Shown piece after piece: positions 1 to 6,293 of a DNA stretch of 7,084 nucleotides; within the stretch, counting starts at the first letter, position 1; every line of letters begins with the position of its first letter. Source of the stretch: Chitinophagaceae bacterium. Lineage in GTDB: Bacteria; Bacteroidota; Bacteroidia; Chitinophagales; Chitinophagaceae. Location of the stretch: assembly GCA_947483345.1 (NCBI GenBank), contig CANKNL010000157.1:1-7084 (forward strand). The letters are read 5' to 3'. The position numbers and the translations under genes are program-made. The notes below the pieces were generated by a model. It did no database searches. It was not told the DNA's origin and saw nothing but the letters and a program-made list of their open reading frames with translations.

Positions 1-387
1 CAAAAAACATATATGCAGTTAGATGCTGCCGATTCTTTTGTCATTGGCTATCGATTTTTATTTATGTTGCTGCTTTGTATTCTGTTTGATAGCCGCGATA
101 TGGCTGTTGATAAAATCAGGGGTTTACGAAGCCTGGCCACCGTGTTAAAGCCGGGGCAGCTAAACAAGCTGGTTATGGTCATTTTCGGGGTCATGTTTAG
201 TTCTGTTTTTTTTTATAAGGATTACAGTATTACGTATCAACAATCTGTAGCACTGCAGGTTTCAGCATTGGCCCTGCTCACTGTTTATTTTTATGCTGCA
301 AAAAAACAAACTTATTTTTTTTATTATTTCATGGTGGATGGGTTGATGTTATTTTCGGCTTTAGCAACAACCATAGCAGGGATTTAA
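1..387 (+). CDS. UbiA-like membrane prenyltransferase, C-terminal part (5' end outside window)
   Basis: The reading frame is open to the first base of the window (codons for Q-K-T-Y precede the first ATG at 13), so this is almost certainly the 3' part of a longer gene and the ATG at 13 is internal. Counting from that Met, residues 26-37 read DSRDMAVDKIRG. This resembles the second Asp-rich motif of UbiA-superfamily intramembrane prenyltransferases (D-x-R-D-x-x-x-D-x-x-x-G), which binds the Mg2+-diphosphate of the prenyl donor. The motif follows a hydrophobic helix (about 9-25) and precedes three more (about 53-68, 79-96 and 102-122), which fits the C-terminal half of the UbiA helical bundle. 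UbiA enzymes attach prenyl chains to aromatic or other acceptors in the membrane, but the acceptor cannot be read here. The first Asp-rich motif lies off the window, so the family call is probable and the substrate unknown. Confidence 0.66.
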   Translation, partial: QKTYMQLDAADSFVIGYRFLFMLLLCILFDSRDMAVDKIRGLRSLATVLKPGQLNKLVMVIFGVMFSSVFFYKDYSITYQQSVALQVSALALLTVYFYAAKKQTYFFYYFMVDGLMLFSALATTIAGI

Positions 388-388
388 G

Positions 389-396
389 TAATTTTG
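389..396 (+). promoter_or_regulatory. Candidate Bacteroidota -7 promoter box for the M42 peptidase gene
   Basis: TAATTTTG matches the Bacteroidota housekeeping sigma factor -7 consensus TAnnTTTG exactly. It begins two bases after the stop of the upstream UbiA-like gene and ends 19 bases before the ATG at 416, so transcription would start in the short gap and give a leader of roughly 10-16 bases. I see no clear TTG or TTTG -33 element at the expected distance, so the promoter call rests on one box in AT-rich DNA. Confidence 0.42.
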
Positions 397-415
397 CAAC
401 AATTAAAATTAGTTT

Positions 416-1522
416 ATGGCTAAAGTGAAAAAAACGAAGTCCATTTTAAGTGATGAATCGGTTCAATTTTTAAAGACCTATATCAACAATCCATCTCCAA
501 CCGGCTTTGAAAGCAGCGGACAAAAACTATGGCTTGAATATCTAAAGCCCTGGATTGATACACATTTTACCGATCCCTATGGAACTGCTGTGGGCGTTAT
601 CAATCCGGATGCAGCTTTTAAAGTAGTGATTGAAGCCCATGCCGACGAAATAAGCTGGTTTGTAAATTACATTTCTGCCGACGGGTTAATTTACTTAAAA
701 CGTAATGGCGGTGTAGATCACCAGATCGCACCATCTATGAGGGTTATTATACATGGTAAAAAAGGGGCCGTAAAAGCGGTTTTTGGCTGGCCTGCCATTC
801 ATACCCGTATGGGCAATACTGATAATAAGGAAACACAGCCAAAGGTTGATAATTTGTTTTTGGATTGTGGTGCCCGCAATAAAAAAGAAGTAGAGGCATT
901 AGGTATACATATTGGTGCCGTTGCAACTTATGAAGCAGGGTATGAAGAACTGGCTTATGATTATTTGATTGGACGTGCGTTTGATAACCGTATCGGGGGT
1001 TTTATTATTGCCGAAGTGGCCCGTTTACTTAAAGCCAACAAGAAGAAATTGCCCTATGCCTTATATATTGTAAATGCCGTACAGGAAGAGATAGGCTTAC
1101 GAGGGGCAGAAATGATTGCCCGCAGGATAAAACCCGATATGGCCATCATAACCGATGTAACGCATGATACCACTACACCGATGATCAATAAAATGATTGA
1201 AGGTGAGTGCAGTTGCGGTAAAGGGCCTTCCCTTACTTTTGGGCCTGCTGTTCATAATAAACTTTTAGATGTGGTTCAGGGGGTGGCTGTAAAAAATAAA
1301 ATTCCGGTGCAATATCATACCGTAAGCAGAAGTACAGGTACGGATACCGATTCATTTGCTTATGCCAATGATGGATGCCCTTCGGTTTTAATTTCAATAC
1401 CCTTGAGGTATATGCACACCACGGTGGAGATGCTGCATAAATCTGATATAGAGAATACCATCAAACTGATGTATGAAACCTTATTAACACTGAGCCCAAA
1501 AACAAAGCTCAGTTATTTTTAA
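416..1522 (+). CDS. M42-family metallo-aminopeptidase (PepA/FrvX/TET-type)
   Basis: This 368-residue protein has the length and complete metal-site layout of the M42 (glutamyl aminopeptidase/TET/cellulase M) family. These cytosolic di-metal enzymes trim N-terminal residues from peptides and usually assemble into large self-compartmentalised shells. Visible ligands are H75 in EAHADEIS, the bridging D190 in RAFDNR, the catalytic base E224 and ligand E225 in VQEEIGLRGAE, D247 in ITDVTHD, and H334 in RYMHTTVE. The stretch STGTDTDSF (306-314), with its Gly-Thr-Asp core, is also typical of the family. Residues 85-180 carry the small inserted beta-rich domain (HQIAPSMRVIIHGKKGAVKA) used in oligomerisation. 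The start is set by the only ATG near the N-terminus, just downstream of a candidate promoter box. The gene lies 28 bases after a UbiA-like gene and 41 bases before a small membrane-protein gene. Substrate preference cannot be told from sequence. The family is nearly certain; the older labels endoglucanase or cellulase M would be misleading. Confidence 0.93.
   Translation: MAKVKKTKSILSDESVQFLKTYINNPSPTGFESSGQKLWLEYLKPWIDTHFTDPYGTAVGVINPDAAFKVVIEAHADEISWFVNYISADGLIYLKRNGGVDHQIAPSMRVIIHGKKGAVKAVFGWPAIHTRMGNTDNKETQPKVDNLFLDCGARNKKEVEALGIHIGAVATYEAGYEELAYDYLIGRAFDNRIGGFIIAEVARLLKANKKKLPYALYIVNAVQEEIGLRGAEMIARRIKPDMAIITDVTHDTTTPMINKMIEGECSCGKGPSLTFGPAVHNKLLDVVQGVAVKNKIPVQYHTVSRSTGTDTDSFAYANDGCPSVLISIPLRYMHTTVEMLHKSDIENTIKLMYETLLTLSPKTKLSYF
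1489..1520 (+). terminator. Terminator-like hairpin inside the 3' end of the M42 gene
   Basis: ACTGAGC (1489-1495) pairs perfectly with GCTCAGT (1507-1513) around an 11-base A-rich loop, and is followed at once by TATTTTT (1514-1520). This is the layout of an intrinsic terminator, but it lies within the coding sequence: the last T of the tail is the first base of the TAA stop. The seven-pair stem has four G-C pairs, so it is modest in strength and may only attenuate. Confidence 0.45.
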
Positions 1523-1549
1523 ACAACAGTTTAAACGCTGATCAACAGC
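1518..1549. repeat. Two small inverted repeats in the M42-to-membrane-protein gap
   Basis: TTTAAAC (1518-1524) and GTTTAAA (1529-1535) form a seven-pair hairpin with a four-base loop. GCTG (1537-1540) and CAGC (1546-1549) form a second, four-pair one, followed by TTAATTAAATTTTT. The first shares its left arm with the T-tail of the hairpin at 1489-1520, so the two structures could not form together. They may be weak terminator or mRNA 3'-end structures; both are AT-rich or short, so chance is possible. Confidence 0.3.
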
Positions 1550-1563
1550 TTAATTAAATTTTT

Positions 1564-2028
1564 ATGGAAGACCGGTTTGTTAAATATTCCAAATTATACG
1601 CACTCATTTTTTTATTGTTTCTTTCGGTACCTGTTATGTTGGCTATTGTAATAGCTGTTTTTTACGGATTTTCAAAATTAGTATCTTCCAGTGTGGTGGA
1701 TATTATTTTCGGCCTTGGTGTAGTTACTTTGGCACCCGCTCTTTTCTCAACGGTTTATGTCATCTTTTTTAAAAGAACCGGGATGCATCCGATAGCTGCA
1801 GTGCGGATAGTTTCAAAAATAATTTTTGTTACAGGTATTATGATCAGTGTGGTTGTTTTAGTTACTGATATGATCGCATTCTTTTCCAAATTCAATACTA
1901 ATATTGAGGGTTACCGATGTTTTAACCTGGCTTATTTAGCAGGCAATGTGGCCATACTTTTTTTGATCGCCATCATTCAGGCATTTACTACGGGCAAAGA
2001 AGTGGATTGGATGGAAAGAGGCCAATAA
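1564..2028 (+). CDS. Small four-helix integral membrane protein of unknown function
   Basis: I do not recognise a family for this 154-residue protein. It has four clear hydrophobic segments at about residues 11-37, 44-68, 83-108 and 121-141, separated by short loops, with a short charged N-terminus (MEDRFVKYSK) and a polar C-terminus ending GKEVDWMERGQ. Positive residues sit before helix 1 (K8, K10), between helices 2 and 3 (K70, R71, R81, K85) and after helix 4 (K145), which suggests both termini and the central loop face the cytoplasm. There is no signal-peptide cleavage site, conserved Cys pair, catalytic motif or metal-binding cluster to hint at a reaction. The ATG at 1564 follows an AT-rich leader (TTAATTAAATTTTT) with no Shine-Dalgarno sequence. 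The gene is 41 bases after the M42 peptidase gene on the same strand and could be read through from it, although hairpins lie in the gap. It is real by length, membrane pattern and codon use; its role is unknown. Confidence 0.72.
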   Translation: MEDRFVKYSKLYALIFLLFLSVPVMLAIVIAVFYGFSKLVSSSVVDIIFGLGVVTLAPALFSTVYVIFFKRTGMHPIAAVRIVSKIIFVTGIMISVVVLVTDMIAFFSKFNTNIEGYRCFNLAYLAGNVAILFLIAIIQAFTTGKEVDWMERGQ

Positions 2029-2036
2029 AATTGGCC
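2020..2036 (+). repeat. Short hairpin spanning the stop codon of the membrane-protein gene
   Basis: GGCCAAT (2020-2026) and ATTGGCC (2030-2036) are perfect inverted repeats around a three-base AAA loop, and the TAA stop (2026-2028) begins at the last base of the left arm. The AT-rich stretch GGGTTTAAAAATT follows, so it may help terminate transcription or protect the mRNA 3' end ahead of the stronger hairpin at 2051-2080. Confidence 0.4.
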
Positions 2037-2050
2037 GGGTTTAAAAATTA

Positions 2051-2080
2051 AAATTCCCTCCCGAGAACGGGGGGGAATTT
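2051..2080. terminator. Strong bidirectional intrinsic terminator between convergent genes
   Basis: A 13-base left arm (2051-2063, AAATTCCCTCCCG) pairs with 2068-2080 (CGGGGGGGAATTT) around an AGAA loop, with only one T-G wobble. On the minus strand the stem is followed by TTTAATTTTTAAA, a good T-rich tail for transcripts arriving from lon. On the plus strand it is followed by the weaker CTTTAA, serving the 1564-2028 gene. The position between two converging genes and the arm symmetry support a shared two-way terminator. Confidence 0.8.
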
Positions 2081-2090
2081 CTTTAACCCT

Positions 2091-2160
2091 TAAAACAACC
2101 AACAAAAAGCTGTTGATATGCTTAACTGTATATTATACGGGTAAGTGTTGTTTTTGGTTG
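2091..2160. repeat. Imperfect long inverted repeat downstream of lon
   Basis: An arm containing AACAACCAACAAAAA near 2095-2109 is roughly complementary to GTTGTTTTTGGTTGT near 2147-2161, with an interior loop of about 40 bases. A smaller element, CAACAAAAAGCTGTTG, can fold within the left arm. These lie just after the lon stop and could be a secondary 3'-end structure of that transcript. The pairing has mismatches and the arms are low in G-C, so support is limited. Confidence 0.25.
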
Positions 2161-2177
2161 TGTGTTATTAGTGAATT

Positions 2178-4580
2178 CTATGATAAAGCAAGTTCTAAAA
2201 CCTGCTGCATGGTTTTTACATAATGAAACTTAATGCCTTTAATATACTGGCTGTTTATTTCCATCACATCTTTTTCATTTTGCCAGCACATGATAATTTC
2301 CTTTAAACCGGCTCTGCGGGCAGCTAATACTTTTTCTTTAATACCTCCTACCGGCAAAACCTGTCCTCGTAAGGTGATTTCACCTGTCATGGCTAAATAA
2401 GGTTTTATTTTACGTCCTGTAAAGGCACTTGCCAAGGCCGACAGCATGGTAATACCTGCACTTGGTCCGTCTTTAGGCACTGCACCTTCGGGAACATGTA
2501 TATGAATATCTTTTTTATGGAACATCTCGGGGTCGATATCCGATTTTTTGCAATTGGCTTCCAGGTAGGTTAAAGCGGTGCTGGCACTTTCCTTCATTAC
2601 ATTGCCTAAATTACCGGTTAGTTTTAGTTCGCCTTTGCCATCACTTAACTGTGTTTCAATAAACAAGATATCACCACCCACATAGGTCCAGGCCAGGCCA
2701 ACCGCCACGCCGGGCATATTTGCAATTTTATACAGGTCATTGCTATATTTAGGTTTACCCAGTATTTTTTCAACATCATTGCTGGTGATGGTGGCTTTCA
2801 GTTTGCCTTTTATTACAAATTCCTTTGCCTGGTAACGCATGATACTGGCTAATTGTCTGTCAAGTTCCCGTACACCACTTTCTCTTGTATAATCCTGGAT
2901 CATTTTTTCAAGTACAGCATCACTTAATTTAAAGCCAATGTCTTTAAGGCCATGCATATCTTTTTGTTTGGGCATTAAATGGCGCCTGGCAATTTCAATT
3001 TTTTCTTCCACAGCATATCCGCTCAGGTCAATGATCTCAAGCCGGTCGCGTAAGGCAGCCGGAATATTGCTTAAATTATTTGCAGTGGCAATAAACAGCA
3101 CTTTACTCAAATCATATTCAAGTTCCAGATAATTGTCATAAAATGTATTGTTCTGCTCAGGATCCAATACTTCCAGCAAAGCAGAAGATGGATCACCGCG
3201 GTGGTCGCTGCCTACTTTGTCAATCTCATCCAAGATCATGACCGGGTTGCTCGATTTTACTTTTCTAATTGATTGTAAAATGCGGCCGGGCATGGCACCG
3301 ATATAGGTTTTTCGGTGTCCGCGTATTTCACTTTCATCATGTAACCCACCCAAACTTACCCGTACATATTTTCGTTGTATAGCTGCAGCAATGCTTTTTC
3401 CCAAACTGGTTTTTCCAATTCCCGGAGGGCCTAAAAAACAAAGTATGGGTGATTTCATATCCCCCTTCAATTTTAATACGGCGAGGTATTCTAAAATGCG
3501 TTCTTTAATTTTTTGCATGCCATAATGATCCAGATCCAAAACTTTTTTCGCCTTTTTAAGGTCATAGGAATCTTGTGTATATTCATCCCAAGGCAGATCC
3601 AGCATCAAATCAAGATGATTGTAAACAACCGAATAATCAGGTGTGGAAGGGTGCATCCGCTCTAGTTTTTCGGCACCTTTGGTAAACATGTCTTTAGCTG
3701 CTGCAGGCCATTTTTTGGTCTCGGCTTTTTTAAGCATTTCTTTTACTTCAGCAACATTATCGCCTCCCAATTCATCTTTGATGGCTTTCATCTGCTGTTG
3801 TAAAAAATATTCACGTTGTTGTTTATCCAGTTCGGCCCTGGTCTTGTTGGTTACTTTATTTTTAAGTTCGGTGTATTGCAGTTCTGTCTGCATCAGGTTC
3901 ATCAGCAGCTCGGCCCTTGCTTTAATATTGCTTATTTCTAATAAGCGCTGTTTTTCTTTTATATCACTATTCAAATTACTGCTAACAAAATGAATTAAAA
4001 ATGCCGGGTTCTCAATATTTTTTAAAATGATGGCTGCTTCACTCGGCAGGTTAGGCGACAGGTTTATGATTTGAGATGCCAGATCTTTGATACTACCGAT
4101 CATGGCGTCAAAGTCAGGGTCATTTTTTAAAACCTCGTCAGTTAAAACGGTGATTTTTGCTTTAAAATAGGGGTCATCGGTTGTTATCTCTTCAATCTTG
4201 CAACGTTTACGTCCCTGAATAATGATGGTTGTTCCACCATCGGGCATTTTAATCAGTTTGGCAATTTTTGCAACCGTACCAATATCTTCCAGGTCACTTA
4301 CAGTTGGCTCTTCTACGGTACTGTCTTTTTGCGCAACCACACCTATCAATTTGTCAGCCTTATAAGCATCGGTTACCGCCTTAATACTTTTATCCCTGCC
4401 TACTGTTATGGGAATTACAACGCCGGGAAATAGCACGGTGTTTCTTAAAGCTAAAAGGGGGATAACCTCCGGAATAGGTTGATCATCAGTACTTCCGTCA
4501 TCATCTTCATTAAGTGGAATAATGGGCATAAACTCCATTTCATCTTCCTGTCCCTGCAAATAAAACTTATTATTCATCAT
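2178..4580 (-). CDS. lon: ATP-dependent Lon protease (LonA type)
   Basis: This is a full-length LonA, a hexameric cytosolic AAA+ protease that unfolds and degrades damaged and regulatory proteins. Numbering from the ATG at 4580 gives 800 residues. The N-terminal substrate-binding domain starts near residue 37 (IPEVIPLLALRNTVLFPG) after an acidic leader (EDDDGSTDDQ), and coiled-coil segments lie around 205-275. The AAA+ module has Walker A GPPGIGKT at 384-391, Walker B VMILDEID at 447-454, a sensor-1 TANN and the arginine-finger RDR near 511-513. The protease domain carries the catalytic dyad S707 (PKDGPSAG) and K750 (GGIKEK), spaced 43 residues apart as in E. coli Lon. TTG at 4598 would add six residues but lies inside a tandem octamer in the promoter region; the adjacent ATGs at 4580 and 4577 are better starts, and an ATG at 4538 is also possible. 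The gene faces cca across a divergent 219-base control region. Identification is secure; only the exact start is open. Confidence 0.97.
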   Translation of the reverse strand: MMNNKFYLQGQEDEMEFMPIIPLNEDDDGSTDDQPIPEVIPLLALRNTVLFPGVVIPITVGRDKSIKAVTDAYKADKLIGVVAQKDSTVEEPTVSDLEDIGTVAKIAKLIKMPDGGTTIIIQGRKRCKIEEITTDDPYFKAKITVLTDEVLKNDPDFDAMIGSIKDLASQIINLSPNLPSEAAIILKNIENPAFLIHFVSSNLNSDIKEKQRLLEISNIKARAELLMNLMQTELQYTELKNKVTNKTRAELDKQQREYFLQQQMKAIKDELGGDNVAEVKEMLKKAETKKWPAAAKDMFTKGAEKLERMHPSTPDYSVVYNHLDLMLDLPWDEYTQDSYDLKKAKKVLDLDHYGMQKIKERILEYLAVLKLKGDMKSPILCFLGPPGIGKTSLGKSIAAAIQRKYVRVSLGGLHDESEIRGHRKTYIGAMPGRILQSIRKVKSSNPVMILDEIDKVGSDHRGDPSSALLEVLDPEQNNTFYDNYLELEYDLSKVLFIATANNLSNIPAALRDRLEIIDLSGYAVEEKIEIARRHLMPKQKDMHGLKDIGFKLSDAVLEKMIQDYTRESGVRELDRQLASIMRYQAKEFVIKGKLKATITSNDVEKILGKPKYSNDLYKIANMPGVAVGLAWTYVGGDILFIETQLSDGKGELKLTGNLGNVMKESASTALTYLEANCKKSDIDPEMFHKKDIHIHVPEGAVPKDGPSAGITMLSALASAFTGRKIKPYLAMTGEITLRGQVLPVGGIKEKVLAARRAGLKEIIMCWQNEKDVMEINSQYIKGIKFHYVKTMQQVLELALS

Positions 4581-4593
4581 ATTTTTATATATA

Positions 4594-4609
4594 GTCAAAA
4601 TGTCAAAAT
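4594..4609. repeat. Tandem octamer just upstream of lon
   Basis: GTCAAAAT occurs twice back to back (4594-4601 and 4602-4609); on the lon strand it reads ATTTTGAC twice. It ends 13 bases before the lon ATG. Each copy carries a TTTTG core like the end of the Bacteroidota -7 box, so this may be a doubled core promoter or an operator. The unit is short and the DNA AT-rich, so function is unproven. Confidence 0.4.
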
Positions 4610-4785
4610 AAACAGTCGGTTAACTATTTATTGGGTGTATATGTCTTTGGTCAATATTAATGCCGAAAATACATATCAGATTTCTGTTTACGGGTTTAAT
4701 GGTTAATAATAAGAGATCAAGATTTAAAAACAAACTTCTGTTAGTCCTATTTACATACATTAAAACTTAAATCTAAAATTCCCTT

Positions 4786-4793
4786 TACTTTTG
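4786..4793 (+). promoter_or_regulatory. Candidate -7 promoter box for cca, adjacent to its start codon
   Basis: TACTTTTG is an exact match to the Bacteroidota -7 consensus TAnnTTTG. It ends only six bases before the ATG at 4800. Transcripts in this phylum start a few bases after the box, so the mRNA would begin at or just before the ATG and have little or no 5' leader. No clear -33 TTTG is visible. The in-frame TTG at 4791 is part of this box and so is unlikely to be the translation start. Confidence 0.48.
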
Positions 4794-4799
4794 TACTGC

Positions 4800-6221
4800 A
4801 TGTTAATTGATTATAGCGATAAAGAACTACTGGTATTACAAAAAATTTCACTTTCTGCAGAAGAATTGGGTATGCCATGTTATTTAATTGGTGGATTTGT
4901 AAGAGACAAAATATTGGGAAGAACAACAAAAGACATGGATATTGTTTGTGTGGGTGATGGTATTAAACTGGCAGCCAGCGTTTCAGAAAAATTTACACCC
5001 AAGCCGGAAGTTCATTTCTTTAAAAATTTTGGAACTGCACAAATAAAAACAGAGGGACTGGAAATTGAGTTTGTGGGTGCCCGTAAAGAAAGTTACGATT
5101 TTAACAGCCGCAAACCAGCAGTTGAAAACGGAACCATTGAAGATGATCAGAATCGGCGTGATTTTACAATAAATGCTATGGCCATCAGTTTAAATAAAGT
5201 AGACTATGGCGCACTGGTTGATCCTTTTAATGGTATCAAGGACCTTGAGTTGAGAAACATTCAAACCCCGTTGACTCCGGCTCAAACATTCAGCGATGAT
5301 CCTTTACGTATGATGAGGGCTATTCGCTTTGCCGCACAATTAAATTTTAGTATTCATCCCAAAACCTTTGAAGCCATTGGTGAACATGCCAACCGTATAA
5401 AGATTGTGAGCGGTGAACGGATTGCTGATGAACTCAATAAAATCCTATTGAGCAACAAGCCGTCAATTGGGTTTGACCTCTTATATAAAAGCGGGCTTTT
5501 GAAGATCATTTTTCCGCAAATGGTTGATTTAGCAGGCGCTGAATATATTGACGGCATGGGACATAAAGATAATTTTTACCATACCCTGCAGGTTGTTGAT
5601 AATATCGCCATGCAAACAGATGATCTTTGGCTTCGGTGGGCCGCTGTATTACACGATATAGCCAAACCCGTTACAAAAAAATTTGAAGAAGGCCATGGCT
5701 GGACCTTTCACGGCCATGAAGTGGTTGGGGGCAGAATGGTACCTAAAATTTTCAATAGTCTTAAGCTGCCACAAAACGAAAAGATGAAGTTTGTTCGTAA
5801 GCTGGTAGAACTGCATTTACGGCCAATCAGTCTTACCAAAGACAATATAACCGATAGTGCCATACGCCGCTTATTATTTGATGCCGGAGAGGATTTTGAT
5901 GCCTTGATGACCTTGTGTGCGGCAGATATCACTTCAAAAAATAAAACGAAAGTCAAACGTTTTTTAGAGAATTTCACTATGGTGCGTAAACGCTGTGCCG
6001 AAGTAGAAGAGCAGGATCATTTGCGTAACTGGCAGCCGCCCATAACCGGAGAAATGATCATGGAAGCATTTAATCTGCCACCTTCAAGAGCTGTTGGGGA
6101 TTTAAAAAATGCCATACGTGAAGCGATATTAGATGGCATTATCCCCAATGAATATGAAGCAGCCAATCGTTTTATGCTTGAAAAGGCAAAGGAATTGGAG
6201 ATTTTCAGATCCAATCCATAA
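4800..6221 (+). CDS. cca: Class II tRNA nucleotidyltransferase (CCA-adding/poly(A) polymerase family) with HD domain
   Basis: This 473-residue protein adds nucleotides to RNA 3' ends, most likely building or repairing the CCA end of tRNAs in the cytoplasm. The nucleotidyltransferase head shows GGFVRD (31-36) and the two metal-binding Asp of KDMDIV (D45, D47), then EFVGARKESY (90-99) and RRDFTINAMA (119-128). The neck has the nucleotide-recognition motif SDDPLRMMRAIRFAA (D167 and R170 as template residues) and ERIADEL (206-212). The C-terminal part is an HD hydrolase domain with an apparently intact metal site (H261, H285-D286, D376), which in related enzymes removes 2',3'-cyclic or terminal phosphates. 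The ATG at 4800 keeps the first helix intact; TTG at 4791 lies in the promoter box, and ATG at 4872 would remove that helix. Neighbours are divergent lon and, downstream, a pRiA4b-like gene and miaA. A poly(A) polymerase cannot be excluded from sequence, but CCA addition is the usual role in this phylum. Confidence 0.9.
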   Translation: MLIDYSDKELLVLQKISLSAEELGMPCYLIGGFVRDKILGRTTKDMDIVCVGDGIKLAASVSEKFTPKPEVHFFKNFGTAQIKTEGLEIEFVGARKESYDFNSRKPAVENGTIEDDQNRRDFTINAMAISLNKVDYGALVDPFNGIKDLELRNIQTPLTPAQTFSDDPLRMMRAIRFAAQLNFSIHPKTFEAIGEHANRIKIVSGERIADELNKILLSNKPSIGFDLLYKSGLLKIIFPQMVDLAGAEYIDGMGHKDNFYHTLQVVDNIAMQTDDLWLRWAAVLHDIAKPVTKKFEEGHGWTFHGHEVVGGRMVPKIFNSLKLPQNEKMKFVRKLVELHLRPISLTKDNITDSAIRRLLFDAGEDFDALMTLCAADITSKNKTKVKRFLENFTMVRKRCAEVEEQDHLRNWQPPITGEMIMEAFNLPPSRAVGDLKNAIREAILDGIIPNEYEAANRFMLEKAKELEIFRSNP

Positions 6222-6223
6222 GT

Positions 6224-6286
6224 CTTAACTCATAATTCATAATTCTTAACTCTTAATTCGTATTTCTTAACTCATAATTCTTAATT
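6224..6286 (+). repeat. Heptamer tandem repeat array, nine units
   Basis: Nine seven-base units run head to tail: CTTAACT, CATAATT, CATAATT, CTTAACT, CTTAATT, CGTATTT, CTTAACT, CATAATT, CTTAATT. The array is also periodic at 21 bases (3 x 7), since units 1, 4 and 7 are identical CTTAACT. It starts two bases after the cca stop and ends seven bases before the ATG at 6294, so it makes up nearly the whole intergenic region. It resembles the short heptanucleotide tandem repeats known from cyanobacteria; its role here is unknown. Confidence 0.85.
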
Positions 6287-6293
6287 TTACGTT

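Larger units (their letters stand above)
4581..4799. promoter_or_regulatory. Divergent lon/cca control region
   Basis: This AT-rich region between two divergent genes must hold both promoters. On the cca side there is an exact TAnnTTTG box at 4786-4793. On the lon side the best candidates are minus-strand TTATTTTG (4604-4611, one mismatch to the box) and ACATTTTG (4596-4603, two mismatches), both within or beside a tandem octamer. I see no CIRCE-type inverted repeat that would signal HrcA heat-shock control of lon, and no convincing small coding frame or RNA gene. Confidence 0.5.

Noticed and set aside
2938..3993. Plus-strand open frames at 2938-3132 and 3643-3993
   Set aside because: Both are antisense to the well-conserved lon coding sequence and have Ser/Leu/Cys-rich composition typical of shadow frames.
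4581..4598. TTG at 4598 as the start codon of lon
   Set aside because: It lies within the tandem octamer promoter-like repeat, and two consecutive ATGs follow at 4580 and 4577.
4479..4706. Plus-strand 75-codon frame across the lon start and control region
   Set aside because: It overlaps the lon N-terminus antisense, has no family resemblance and covers the promoter region.
4791..4799. TTG at 4791 as the start codon of cca, adding three residues
   Set aside because: The TTG is the last three bases of an exact -7 promoter box, and the added residues have no family support; ATG 4800 is preferred.
6224..6286. CRISPR array
   Set aside because: The units are contiguous heptamers without unique spacers, and there are no cas genes.
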